DNA of 39,912 nucleotides from Winogradskyella sp. (GTDB lineage Bacteria; Bacteroidota; Bacteroidia; Flavobacteriales; Flavobacteriaceae): the NCBI GenBank assembly GCA_002722255.1, contig PBLD01000009.1:3572-43483 (forward strand). The letters are read 5' to 3'. The notes beneath the pieces are model-generated. The model saw only the letters and a program-made list of their open reading frames with translations. It was not told where the DNA came from and did not search any database. Shown here one piece after another: positions 17,737 through 27,560 of this stretch. Within the stretch, counting starts at the first letter, position 1; every line of letters starts with the position of its first letter. Made by a program: the position numbers and the translations under genes.

Positions 17737-20271
17737 TTAAAAAAGGCATCTAAAACTAAAATTTGGTGTTAATCCTAAAGACTTATTTTCTACTTTAATG
17801 GCTTTATTAGAGTCATTAGGATCGACTTTATAGTAGGTATTTATACTGTTTTTTCTGTCTAAGGCATTAATAACTCCAAATCGCAGTACAGCTTTGACGT
17901 TATTAGAAATAGTGAAACTATATTTTAATGATGCGTCTAAACGCATAAAATGATCTAAATTTTCACTATTTGGTGTATCGTAATTAACAAACGTATTATT
18001 ACCATCTTGCACGGTTTCGTTACCTTCAACAGGTTTTGTAAACGGCTGTCCTGATCGCCAAATGCCACCAACAGACATTTCTAGATTAGATAAAATAGTA
18101 TAGTTGAGTCCCAAACCAAACGAATGTCTTACATCTACATTATTAGGAAAAACCGAAGGTGTTAGCGTATTAAATTCATAATCATTTATGCTATATGTAT
18201 AACTAAACCACGTACTAAAACGCTGCGCGGTTTTGCTTGCTAAGACCTCAACACCTCTAACATTATAACTGCCTATAGCATTTAAAAACTGAAAATTGTT
18301 ATAAAACCCTTGGTTAGAAACCGTTATACCTTGTACGTTTTTGTAGAACCCTTCAACATCAATTAAAAAATTATTTTTACTGAATTCTAACCCAAATGAC
18401 CCTTGTTTACTTTCTGAAATTGGAATAGTTTCCTCATTTGCCAATATCCAACGACGGTTTTCTACTCCTAAAAAATCATCTTGAAAATCAATAATCTGTG
18501 TTGCTGATTGATTTTTAAATTCTCCCTGAAGTTTAAGAGCAAGGTTATTGAAAAGCTTGTGTCTTACATTCAATCGTGGTTCAATAATAAGCTTACTAAA
18601 CTTCTGAAAATAATTACCTCTTACCCCTACTCTTGCATAGGTTTTTTTGTTACTAAATTCAGCCTCGGCAAACAAAGCATGATTAAGCAATACATCTTTT
18701 TTAGTTCGGTTGTAATTTGGGTTAATTACATCTGTAGCATTTAAAATACCAACTTCGGTAAATTGATAACCTGTAAGTAGATTAAAGCTGTCATTAATTT
18801 TTAAATTAGATTTTATTTTAAAACCTGATTCTAAAACCTCGTTAGACTGCTTTACTTCCTGATTAGTTTCAGCTCGTGCATCTGTTGCTTCAACAGTATA
18901 TTTTGAATAATAACCACTTAATTGTGTTGAAAACCGATCGTTCCAAACAACATTCCATTGTCCGCCAAAGCCTAAATTTTCTTGTGTAAGATTACTAGAT
19001 TTTGAAACTGTTTCGCTTGTATTGTTGGTGTTAGATTCAGCATAATCTAAATTATTATTAATCCCAATAACGTTTACTCTAAACTTATGGCTATCATTTA
19101 AATCGAATAATACTTTGGCTGAAAAATCGTAAAACGAAAAGTCTGAAGACTGGTTACCTGCAGCATCCGACTCTGTGCTGGTATTAATATCACTATCCTG
19201 AAAACTACGCTCAAAATAATTATCGTACGTTGGAGAAGCCAACACATCTGTAAAGGATCTTCTGCCTGAAAAATGAAATGCCAGTTTCTTACTAACTGGT
19301 ACTTTTAAATAAGCATCTGCATGCAAAAGATTTGCACCAAATCCTCCTGAAAAATTATTATTTACGGTATTCTTAGTTCGCATATCTATAGTACTAGACA
19401 CACCATCACTATACTCACTCGATGTTCCGTTTTTAGACACAATGGTCTTATCTGTGAGATAAGGATTATAAGCTGATATTAAGCCAAAAAAATGACCGGA
19501 ATGATACATTTTAATTCCATCCCAAAGCATGAGGTTTTGGTCATTTGTACCACCTCTTACATTAAGATTGGCAATACTTTCATTTACACTTTCTACACCT
19601 GGCAAAACCTGAATAGTTTGCAAAATATCTGGCTCTATTAAACCTGGTAACACGCCAAAAGTTTCAGAATTTAATTGCGTACTGCCATCTAAACGCTTTT
19701 GTAACCCTGTAGTTAAAAACTTTGTAATTAAAACCTGATTGAGTTGCTCTAACTTTTCTGCTAACACTATTGTTTTGCAATCTTTATATTCCCACAAATC
19801 TGTGGCTTTAATCCTTTCTGTATTGTACCCTAAATAGGAAATAACAACCTCAGCACCAACTGGCACATCTGTTAACTTAAATTCTCCTTCATTATTAGAT
19901 ACAGCACCATTTAATGTATTTTCGACAACAACAGAAGCTCCGTAAAGCGATGTATTGGCATCAACTTTCAATATTCCACAAACAGAAATCGTTTTATCAA
20001 TCGTAGAAATAGTAATATATCTATCGGTTAAAAACTTAAAATTAAGTAATGTGGAGCTATTTAGTTTGTCAATAACTGTTTTTAGAGTTGAGGAAGATTG
20101 TGGTTGCTCAACAGTAACTGATTTTACATCTACAGCAGAATACGAAAATTTAACCTCGTGCTTGGTTTCAATTTCAGAAATTAATTGCAAAAGTGGTATC
20201 TTTTCTTGTGCCTGACTTTGCAAAGAAAATAGCGTTATTAGAATACATAGAAGACGCTTAGTTAGCTCCAT
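17737..20271 (-). CDS. TonB-dependent receptor with STN signalling domain
   Basis: This is a TonB-gated outer-membrane transporter that also signals, as FecA does. The 844 residues run: signal peptide (to about 21), STN domain (about 24-92; FSYSAVDVKSVTVEQ), a CarboxypepD_reg-like beta-sandwich (about 95-165; EGEFKLTDVPVGAEV and ISYLGYN), plug (about 185-300; QTIQVLPGVESVNE, LNVRGGTNDQNLMLWDG), and a 22-strand-type barrel ending FSFRCLF with a terminal Phe. The STN domain usually passes the ligand signal to a FecR-type protein. The start overlaps the stop of the FecR-like gene by 14 bases, so the two are translationally coupled. No SusD-like partner is adjacent, which argues against a glycan-utilisation locus. 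Ligand unknown. Confidence 0.93.
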   Translation of the reverse strand: MELTKRLLCILITLFSLQSQAQEKIPLLQLISEIETKHEVKFSYSAVDVKSVTVEQPQSSSTLKTVIDKLNSSTLLNFKFLTDRYITISTIDKTISVCGILKVDANTSLYGASVVVENTLNGAVSNNEGEFKLTDVPVGAEVVISYLGYNTERIKATDLWEYKDCKTIVLAEKLEQLNQVLITKFLTTGLQKRLDGSTQLNSETFGVLPGLIEPDILQTIQVLPGVESVNESIANLNVRGGTNDQNLMLWDGIKMYHSGHFFGLISAYNPYLTDKTIVSKNGTSSEYSDGVSSTIDMRTKNTVNNNFSGGFGANLLHADAYLKVPVSKKLAFHFSGRRSFTDVLASPTYDNYFERSFQDSDINTSTESDAAGNQSSDFSFYDFSAKVLFDLNDSHKFRVNVIGINNNLDYAESNTNNTSETVSKSSNLTQENLGFGGQWNVVWNDRFSTQLSGYYSKYTVEATDARAETNQEVKQSNEVLESGFKIKSNLKINDSFNLLTGYQFTEVGILNATDVINPNYNRTKKDVLLNHALFAEAEFSNKKTYARVGVRGNYFQKFSKLIIEPRLNVRHKLFNNLALKLQGEFKNQSATQIIDFQDDFLGVENRRWILANEETIPISESKQGSFGLEFSKNNFLIDVEGFYKNVQGITVSNQGFYNNFQFLNAIGSYNVRGVEVLASKTAQRFSTWFSYTYSINDYEFNTLTPSVFPNNVDVRHSFGLGLNYTILSNLEMSVGGIWRSGQPFTKPVEGNETVQDGNNTFVNYDTPNSENLDHFMRLDASLKYSFTISNNVKAVLRFGVINALDRKNSINTYYKVDPNDSNKAIKVENKSLGLTPNFSFRCLF

Positions 20272-21184
20272 AATTATAAAACTCTACGTCATTACCATTT
20301 ATTTTATAGCTAAGCTTTAATGGTATAGTTACAGCTTTTAAGGCAATATTTTTGTCTTTGTGGGTAAAACTTCCCGAAAATAATTGAGATGTATCAACAC
20401 CATTTGCTACCTTAATTTTAATATTGTATTGCAGTTGTAAGTCTTCTATAACTTGCCATAACGGTACATTATTAAAGCTAGACTCTTCATTAATCCAAGA
20501 CGGATTTTGCGATGTAAAATCGTCTATCTTAATCATCTTACCACTTACAACTCTCACAGTTTTTCCTGGTGCTAAAACCGTAGTTTCATTATTATAAGTT
20601 ACTGCAACCGAACCTTCATAACACTTTACTTCAAAAAAGTTTCTGCGCTCTTTTACATTAAACTGTGTTCCCAGTACCTCAACAGATCCTGCATCTGTAT
20701 TTACAGTGAATTTTTTGCCTTTGGTAACTTTAAAATAAGCCTCTCCATCTAAGGTTAACAAACGCTGATTGTCCCATTCCTTTTTATTATAGGTTAACTG
20801 TGATTTTGCATTAAGAACAACCTCAGAATCATCTGGTAAATTAAGCGTAGTTGTCTCCGCAACGCCTGTTTTATAGGAAGCTTCTGTATTAAAAAAGATA
20901 AAATAAGAACACGTTAACATAAGTACTACAATAGCAGCAACACGCAATAACATCTTATAATTAAGTGGTACAACCTTAGAGGTCTCTTTTTTAGTTTTAT
21001 TTAAAGATCTGGTTTTAAAATCTGCTAATGCCTTTTTAGCATCGATATGTGGTGTTTCTATTTGTTTTGAATAAAAACCAGCCTTTTCTAATGCAGAAAA
21101 ATCCTCATTAGGATACATGGTTTTTATTTCTTCGGTAGAAATTTCACCATTAAACCATTTTAATATGTCATTATCTTTATTCAT
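20258..21184 (-). CDS. FecR-like anti-sigma factor
   Basis: The 308-residue protein has a cytoplasmic N-terminal sigma-binding part (1-75), one membrane segment at about 79-98 (LLRVAAIVVLMLTCSYFIFF), a periplasmic FecR domain (about 105-215; TTTLNLPDDSEVVLNAKSQL, LDGEAYFKV, VLGTQFNVKE, YEGSVAV) and a C-terminal DUF4974 domain (about 237-305; NNVPLWQVIEDLQLQYNIKI). It would hold the adjacent sigma factor until the TonB receptor's STN domain signals ligand. It sits between the two partners: 57 bases after the sigma gene and overlapping the receptor gene. A candidate ECF promoter lies in the 57-base gap, so it can be transcribed apart from the sigma gene. Confidence 0.93.
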   Translation of the reverse strand: MNKDNDILKWFNGEISTEEIKTMYPNEDFSALEKAGFYSKQIETPHIDAKKALADFKTRSLNKTKKETSKVVPLNYKMLLRVAAIVVLMLTCSYFIFFNTEASYKTGVAETTTLNLPDDSEVVLNAKSQLTYNKKEWDNQRLLTLDGEAYFKVTKGKKFTVNTDAGSVEVLGTQFNVKERRNFFEVKCYEGSVAVTYNNETTVLAPGKTVRVVSGKMIKIDDFTSQNPSWINEESSFNNVPLWQVIEDLQLQYNIKIKVANGVDTSQLFSGSFTHKDKNIALKAVTIPLKLSYKINGNDVEFYNYGAN

Positions 21185-21202
21185 TTTTAATGCTATTCTA
21201 CC

Positions 21203-21232
21203 TTAAGACACTTTAGTGCTGTTTTACCCTAT
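21203..21232 (-). promoter_or_regulatory. Candidate ECF sigma promoter for the fecR-like/TonB receptor operon
   Basis: On the minus strand, ATAGGGTAAA (21232-21223), 13 bases, then GTCTTAA (21209-21203). The same two boxes with the same 13-base spacing recur upstream of the divergent lipoprotein gene. The GTC in the second box fits the -10 element of many ECF sigma factors. It lies between the sigma-gene stop and the fecR ATG, 18 bases before the latter. Confidence 0.75.
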
Positions 21233-21241
21233 ACTAAGTTT

Positions 21242-21763
21242 CTAAATTGTTTTATTATTTAGTTTTTCTCTTAAAATCTTGAGTGCTGCAGACATTCGTT
21301 TTTCTACTGTTTTTTGAGAAACTCCAAGTAATTCTGCAATTTCTCTATACTTTTTATCTTCGATTCGGTTGAGTAAAAATACTTCGCGCTGTTCCTCACT
21401 TAAATCGGCTATTACAGCTTGCAACTTATTTTTAAATTCTTCTTCTTCGAGTAAATATTCTGGAGTTTGATTAGTCTTATCTAAATATGGCGAAGCTTTA
21501 GCGTAAGTCAATACTACTTTCTGATGTCTTACTATATTTAAAAACAAATTATTTACCGTTGTAAATAAGTAAGTTTTGGCCTTAGTATAGTCTACACTAG
21601 AGCAATTTTCCCATATCTTAGAAAAGGCATCTTGTACCAAATCTAACGCAACTGACTTGTCTCCAGACTTATAAAACGCAAAATTATTCACAGCTTTTAT
21701 ATGCTCAAGATAAAAAGCATTAAAGTGTTCTTCTTCACAAAGATTTGGGTGTTTATTTGCCAT
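21242..21763 (-). CDS. ECF-type RNA polymerase sigma factor (FecI-like)
   Basis: The 173-residue protein has sigma region 2 at about 13-80 (FNAFYLEHIKAVNNFAF, ALDLVQDAFSKIWEN, TYLFTTVNNLFLNIVRH) and region 4 at about 112-168 (LSEEQREVFLLNRIEDKKYR, then the helix-turn-helix EIAELLGVSQKTVEKRMSAA). It lacks regions 1 and 3, as ECF factors do. The downstream FecR-like and STN receptor genes make a standard cell-surface signalling trio. A housekeeping-type -7 box (21790-21797) precedes it, so the sigma gene itself seems to be under primary sigma control while its targets carry the ECF-type motif. Confidence 0.94.
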   Translation of the reverse strand: MANKHPNLCEEEHFNAFYLEHIKAVNNFAFYKSGDKSVALDLVQDAFSKIWENCSSVDYTKAKTYLFTTVNNLFLNIVRHQKVVLTYAKASPYLDKTNQTPEYLLEEEEFKNKLQAVIADLSEEQREVFLLNRIEDKKYREIAELLGVSQKTVEKRMSAALKILREKLNNKTI

Positions 21764-21789
21764 TAATGATTAATCAATAATTGTAAATG

Positions 21790-21797
21790 CAAAAATA
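21790..21797 (-). promoter_or_regulatory. -7 box of the ECF sigma gene
   Basis: TATTTTTG on the minus strand, 26 bases before the ATG at 21763. It matches TAnnTTTG; no -33 TTG at the usual distance. Confidence 0.5.
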
Positions 21798-21874
21798 GGA
21801 ATAAAAAAATCACACATTAAAAACACTGATTTTCAGAATATTAAAATTTATTTTAAAAAAATTTCAAAAAAACC

Positions 21875-21904
21875 ATAGGGTAAATTAAATCCTAAACGTC
21901 TTAA
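21875..21904 (+). promoter_or_regulatory. Candidate ECF sigma promoter for the lipoprotein-protease-barrel genes
   Basis: ATAGGGTAAA (21875-21884), 13 bases, GTCTTAA (21898-21904), identical in both boxes and in spacing to the motif at 21203-21232. The 13-base spacers also share CTAAA. The ATG of the lipoprotein gene is 63 bases downstream. Confidence 0.75.
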
Positions 21905-21967
21905 ATACAGAAAGCGAAAAAAATCGCAATAATTAATTTAAGAACACAAAACCCAAAAATCAATATT

Positions 21968-23020
21968 ATGAAAAATTTAAAATTCTTATCAGCACTTTTA
22001 TTTATTTCAATCTTAAGCTTAACCTCTTGTCAAGATGAAATAGATGACGAAAACGGAAACAACCCAAACACTAACTCAGCAACATCACCAACTGCTCAAA
22101 ACTTAGAAAGAACTGCTATGTATGATGGTAGTTTTGATGATTTCTTAGACGATGTTTCTTGTTCTTCGGTTTTATTTCCTGTAACCGTTATTGTAGATAA
22201 CACAGAGATTACTTTAGTTTCAGAATCCGATTACGAATTGGTGCTAGACATCATTGGAGAATTTACAGACGATGACGATTCGGTTCAATTTCAATTCCCC
22301 ATCACTGTACAGTTAAGCAATTATACGCAAGTTGTAATTAATAACGAAGCAGAATTAGATGCGCTAGAAGATGCTTGTGATGATGCAGAAGATAACTTTG
22401 AAGATGCTATAAACTGTTTAGAAATAGATTTCCCTATTACAATCTTAACTTATGATGCCAACTTAGAGCAAAGTGGTAGTGTTGTAATTGAGTCTGAGCA
22501 ACAATTATATAACTACATGGATAATTTTGATGATGACGCTTATTTTTCTGTAAACTACCCAATCACAGCAACATTAAGTAATGGTAATACTGTAGAAATT
22601 ACAAGCGATGCTGATCTGGAAAATTACATTGATGAGTGTTTAGATTTTGATGACATGGAAGACGATGCTGAAGATGATGCCGAAGATGTTGAAGAAATAC
22701 TAGTTGAAGGTACTTTTGTTATTGAAAGCTATGTAGATGCTGCTGGAAATGCTGTAGCTGAGTTTGCAGATTACACTATAGATTTTGCTAACGACTTAAC
22801 TTGTACAGCGCAAAATGTTGTAAACACTACAATTGCCGATGTTGAAGGCGTGTACCAAGTAACGTCAGACATTGATGTATACTTAAGCTTAACCTTTACA
22901 GGAAATACAACTTTCGAATTACTTAATCAAACGTGGGAAGTAACAAGTTATTCTGAAAATTCTATTTCTCTACAAAGCACAACTAATGCTGCCATAACCG
23001 TGGTTTTATCCCAAATCTAA
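21968..23020 (+). CDS. Acidic lipoprotein with four internal repeats
   Basis: The 350-residue protein has a lipoprotein signal ending in SILSLTSC (Cys21). A disordered linker is followed by four repeats of about 40-55 residues, each with a strand motif FPVTV, FPITV, FPITI or YPITA, then a valine/isoleucine strand (TEITLVSE, QVVINNEA, GSVVIESE, NTVEITSD) and a short helix (YELVLDI, ELDALEDAC, QLYNYMDN, DLENYIDEC). Asp/Glu clusters (FTDDDDS, DDAEDNFED, MEDDAEDDAEDVEE) join the repeats. The C-terminal 100 residues form a separate strand-rich domain (TFELLNQTWEVTSYS). The acidic loops suggest calcium or other cation binding (inference). It is divergent from the ECF sigma gene and carries the putative ECF promoter, so it is probably part of that regulon. 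Function unknown. Confidence 0.85.
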   Translation: MKNLKFLSALLFISILSLTSCQDEIDDENGNNPNTNSATSPTAQNLERTAMYDGSFDDFLDDVSCSSVLFPVTVIVDNTEITLVSESDYELVLDIIGEFTDDDDSVQFQFPITVQLSNYTQVVINNEAELDALEDACDDAEDNFEDAINCLEIDFPITILTYDANLEQSGSVVIESEQQLYNYMDNFDDDAYFSVNYPITATLSNGNTVEITSDADLENYIDECLDFDDMEDDAEDDAEDVEEILVEGTFVIESYVDAAGNAVAEFADYTIDFANDLTCTAQNVVNTTIADVEGVYQVTSDIDVYLSLTFTGNTTFELLNQTWEVTSYSENSISLQSTTNAAITVVLSQI

Positions 23021-23052
23021 ACCAAAAGGGCATTAGTTACGTAGGTTAAGGT

Positions 23053-23086
23053 AAAAGCAGCTGTTTTTTTTAGACAGCTGCTTTTT
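23053..23086 (+). terminator. Terminator or attenuator between the lipoprotein and protease genes
   Basis: AAAAGCAGCTGT (23053-23064) pairs with ACAGCTGCTTTT (23074-23085) and is followed by one more T, then A. It ends only 17 bases before the next ATG, leaving no room for a separate promoter, so partial read-through seems needed. Confidence 0.85.
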
Positions 23087-23102
23087 AACAAAACATTTTA
23101 TC

Positions 23103-23885
23103 ATGAGACTTAAAATCACATACCTCTTTTTGTTTCTGTTGTTTATAACAGGTTGTACAACAGAAGATTCAGGTTCTAATAATGGAAATGGAAACAACGG
23201 CATAAACGAAAACCTCAACAGACAAACCGTTGGTAGTTCGGCAAACGATTTATTATCCGCTACTATTTTTGAGAAAATGATTGTTGAAATAGTATATGTA
23301 GAAGGATTAGAACCTACAGAGGAAACTGTGACTAATTTTGTTTCATTTCTAGAAAACAGAACACACAAACCTAATGGTATTACAATTGAAAAACGTGCCA
23401 TTCCATCTCCAGGAAACACAAGCTACTCTATACAAGAGATTGCTGACATAGAAATTGCAGAACGTCAATATTACAATACCAATAATACTATTGCTGTTTG
23501 GGCTTTATTTATAGATGGTGAATCTGAAAATAACGCTAATGGTAATATTGTACTAGGTTCTGCATACTGGAACACCTCTTTTGTAATTTTTGAAGAAACC
23601 ATACAAGACTATAGCAATAGTACTTTTGAACCTAACAGAACACTGTTAGAAACCATAGTGATTACTCATGAGTTTGGTCATATATTTGGCCTTACAAATC
23701 TCGGTACAGAAATGGTAACAAATCATGAAGATACCGAACATCCTAAACATTGTAACAACGAAGACTGCTTAATGTTTTGGGCAACAGAATCTTCGCAAGG
23801 TGTAGACAATATGCTAAATATGACCTCTGCACCAGAACTCGACAGCCAATGCATTGCAGACCTTCAAGCTAATGGAGGCAAATAA
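23103..23885 (+). CDS. Metzincin-like metalloprotease lipoprotein
   Basis: The 260-residue protein has a lipobox (FLLFITGC, Cys18), a Gly/Asn-rich linker and a domain with the zinc-protease motif HEFGHIFGL at 189-197, where His189 and His193 would bind zinc and Glu190 would be catalytic. Residue 199, where metzincins carry the third ligand (HExxHxxGxxH), is Asn. A later segment has several histidines (His208, His213, His216) followed by CNNEDCLM (217-224), which resembles the Cys/His tail of archaemetzincins and of flavobacterial proteins annotated as membrane metalloprotease. One of these histidines may be the third ligand. It would sit on the outer face of a membrane by its lipid anchor. 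It lies between the acidic lipoprotein and a barrel gene and likely shares their transcript. Confidence 0.8.
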   Translation: MRLKITYLFLFLLFITGCTTEDSGSNNGNGNNGINENLNRQTVGSSANDLLSATIFEKMIVEIVYVEGLEPTEETVTNFVSFLENRTHKPNGITIEKRAIPSPGNTSYSIQEIADIEIAERQYYNTNNTIAVWALFIDGESENNANGNIVLGSAYWNTSFVIFEETIQDYSNSTFEPNRTLLETIVITHEFGHIFGLTNLGTEMVTNHEDTEHPKHCNNEDCLMFWATESSQGVDNMLNMTSAPELDSQCIADLQANGGK

Positions 23886-23909
23886 TATAAACTCAAATAT
23901 ACTTTAAAA

Positions 23910-24503
23910 ATGAAAACTAAAATCTTAACACTTTCGATGCTATTTTGTGCTCTCTTCAATTTAAGTGCTCAAGATGACACAACAACAAAAACTTCAAACT
24001 TTGGAATTAAAGGTGGTTACAATTTATCTGCTGTAAGTTTTGATGAAGATAGTGAAACTGGTCAACGTCATAGCTTTCATGTTGGTTTCTATGGTGAGTC
24101 ATTCTTTACAGAAAGCATAGCTTTACAAGTAGAGCTTTTATATTCACAACAAGGTTACGAGATTGAAAGCAATGGAGGAACATTTACGCAAAAGTTAGAC
24201 TACATCAATGTACCATTAATGTTTAAAATGTATCCAGATAATAATTTTTTCTTAGAAGTTGGTCCTCAAATAGGATTAGCCATTTCTCACGAAGAAACGT
24301 TTGACAGCAACTTTAATCTTTTTGATACATCACAAGAATTTGAACCTAATAGTTTTGATTGGGGAGTTAATTTTGGTGGTGGTTTTAAAACCAACTCTGG
24401 CATTAGCTTAGGTGTAAGATACCATCTTGGACTTGGAGATATTTATGAAGAAGGAAACCCTAAAAACAGAGTATGGCAATTTTCTGTAGGCTTCGATTTC
24501 TAA
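23910..24503 (+). CDS. Outer-membrane beta-barrel protein (porin family)
   Basis: The 197-residue protein has a signal peptide (MKTKILTLSMLFCALFNLSAQ), then a series of amphipathic strands: FGIKGGYNLSAVSF, SFHVGFYGESFF, IALQVELLYSQQGYEI, LDYINVPLMFKMY, FFLEVGPQIGLAIS, FDWGVNFGGGFKT, GISLGVRYHLGLG and the terminal WQFSVGFDF, which ends in Phe as outer-membrane barrels do. This is the common eight-strand OMP beta-brl family of Bacteroidota. It starts 24 bases after the protease stop and is ended by a strong terminator, so it is the last gene of the divergent unit. Its specific role is not evident. Confidence 0.88.
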   Translation: MKTKILTLSMLFCALFNLSAQDDTTTKTSNFGIKGGYNLSAVSFDEDSETGQRHSFHVGFYGESFFTESIALQVELLYSQQGYEIESNGGTFTQKLDYINVPLMFKMYPDNNFFLEVGPQIGLAISHEETFDSNFNLFDTSQEFEPNSFDWGVNFGGGFKTNSGISLGVRYHLGLGDIYEEGNPKNRVWQFSVGFDF

Positions 24504-24523
24504 CAGAGATATTAAAGCAATAA

Positions 24524-24553
24524 AAAAACCGCATAATCACTTATGCGGTTTTT
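24524..24553. terminator. Bidirectional terminator between the barrel gene and gyrB
   Basis: AAAAACCGCATAA (24524-24536) pairs perfectly with TTATGCGGTTTTT (24541-24553) around the loop TCAC, with A/T runs on both sides. It serves the converging genes. Confidence 0.93.
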
Positions 24554-24573
24554 CTTTTATATACAGTTACTAA

Positions 24574-26598
<2,025 letters not shown>

Positions 26599-26660
26599 TT
26601 AAGGCCTAAACATAGCTTTTTATCGACTTTAAGCAATAATTATCAACAATTGTTAAGAAC

Positions 26661-26698
26661 CTAAAAAGTGTCTTAAAACAGCTAAAAAGTACCTTAAA
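26661..26698. repeat. Direct repeat, 17 bp, period 21, upstream of gyrB
   Basis: CTAAAAAGTGTCTTAAA (26661-26677) and CTAAAAAGTACCTTAAA (26682-26698) differ at two positions. The start-to-start distance of 21 bases is two helical turns, so both copies face the same side of the DNA. They lie 70-107 bases upstream of the gyrB -7 box and 115-152 bases after the DUF6090 gene stop. Function unknown. Confidence 0.6.
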
Positions 26699-26812
26699 TT
26701 GGATTTTAGCGTTTTTTTTACAACACTGAAAATTGAAATTTGCGAAAGTGCCTTAGACGATATGTTTTAATCCAACATAAAAGAGTTATTGACATTTATT
26801 TTACAAGTTACA

Positions 26813-27559
26813 TTAATGTATTTCTTCGTGAAGTTGTTTTTTTAGTTTTTCTAATAAACTTAATAGATTCCGTAAAGTTCTTAAATTACCTACGGTAGTT
26901 TCTAATTTTAGCGTTGCCACATTCCATAATTCCATAGATTCGAATAAAAAATTAAAATCTGTTTGAGGTCCGCCAACAATAAAATGCTCTCTATACATTG
27001 GCAAAGCGGCATTTGAATAGTTAATATGTTTAGCAAAAAAGGGTTCTATGAGTGAATTATACTGATTATCTACGTATACATCTCCTCTTTCTAAAAAAAT
27101 AAGTGCATCTCTAAGTTCTAATAATGATTGTTTAAGTTCTTTTTTTTCAACCTTTATAAGCAGTCCTTGTTGTAAAAACTCATTGAAAGTTTCATAAGAT
27201 AAATTATTGGTCCAAGCCGTAGCTATAGAACCTATATTTTCTAATAACTCTGGAATACTATCTTGGTTTTTAGATGCTAAAATCTGTAGTGCTTTTTTAT
27301 GCCTTTTTTCTAAATAACTTTCTGATTCAATTAGCTTATGAATAACTAAAATCTGCTCTTCCACCTCTTCGCTAAGCTTATTAAAATATGACTGCATCTT
27401 ATCCTTTTCTAGACGTCTTTGGTTCCAATTGTTTACCTGTATGGCAATCAAAATACCTATAACTACAAGAATGATTTCTCCTAAGGCATATTTGAGATAC
27501 CTACTTGTTTTTCCTTCATCTAGAAGTGACCGCCTAATATTTCTAAAGAATTTTATCAC
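26813..27559 (-). CDS. DUF6090 family membrane protein (third of three tandem paralogues)
   Basis: The 248-residue protein opens with the family signature MIKFFRNIRRSLL, then KTSRYLKYALGEIILVVIGI, with one membrane segment at about 27-45, then WNQRRLEKDKMQSYFNK. The rest (about 55-248) is mostly helical and would lie on the far side of the membrane. The C-terminus is Lys/Leu-rich helix (LRTLRNLLSLLEKLKKQLHEE). The family is widespread in Flavobacteriaceae with no known function. It starts 1 base after the stop of the preceding paralogue, so the three genes form one operon. Beyond the first 50 residues it is strongly diverged from its neighbours. Confidence 0.88.
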   Translation of the reverse strand: MIKFFRNIRRSLLDEGKTSRYLKYALGEIILVVIGILIAIQVNNWNQRRLEKDKMQSYFNKLSEEVEEQILVIHKLIESESYLEKRHKKALQILASKNQDSIPELLENIGSIATAWTNNLSYETFNEFLQQGLLIKVEKKELKQSLLELRDALIFLERGDVYVDNQYNSLIEPFFAKHINYSNAALPMYREHFIVGGPQTDFNFLFESMELWNVATLKLETTVGNLRTLRNLLSLLEKLKKQLHEEIH

Positions 27560-27560
27560 G

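Noticed and set aside
23033..23419. 128-codon open frame on the minus strand, antisense to the metalloprotease
   Set aside because: Overlaps a better-supported lipoprotein gene with clear lipobox and zinc motif; its own product has no recognised domain.
26670..26676. GTCTTAA as a third ECF promoter upstream of gyrB
   Set aside because: No AGGGTAAA 13 bases upstream of it. Other GTCTTAA sites, in asnB and rluF, also lack the first box.
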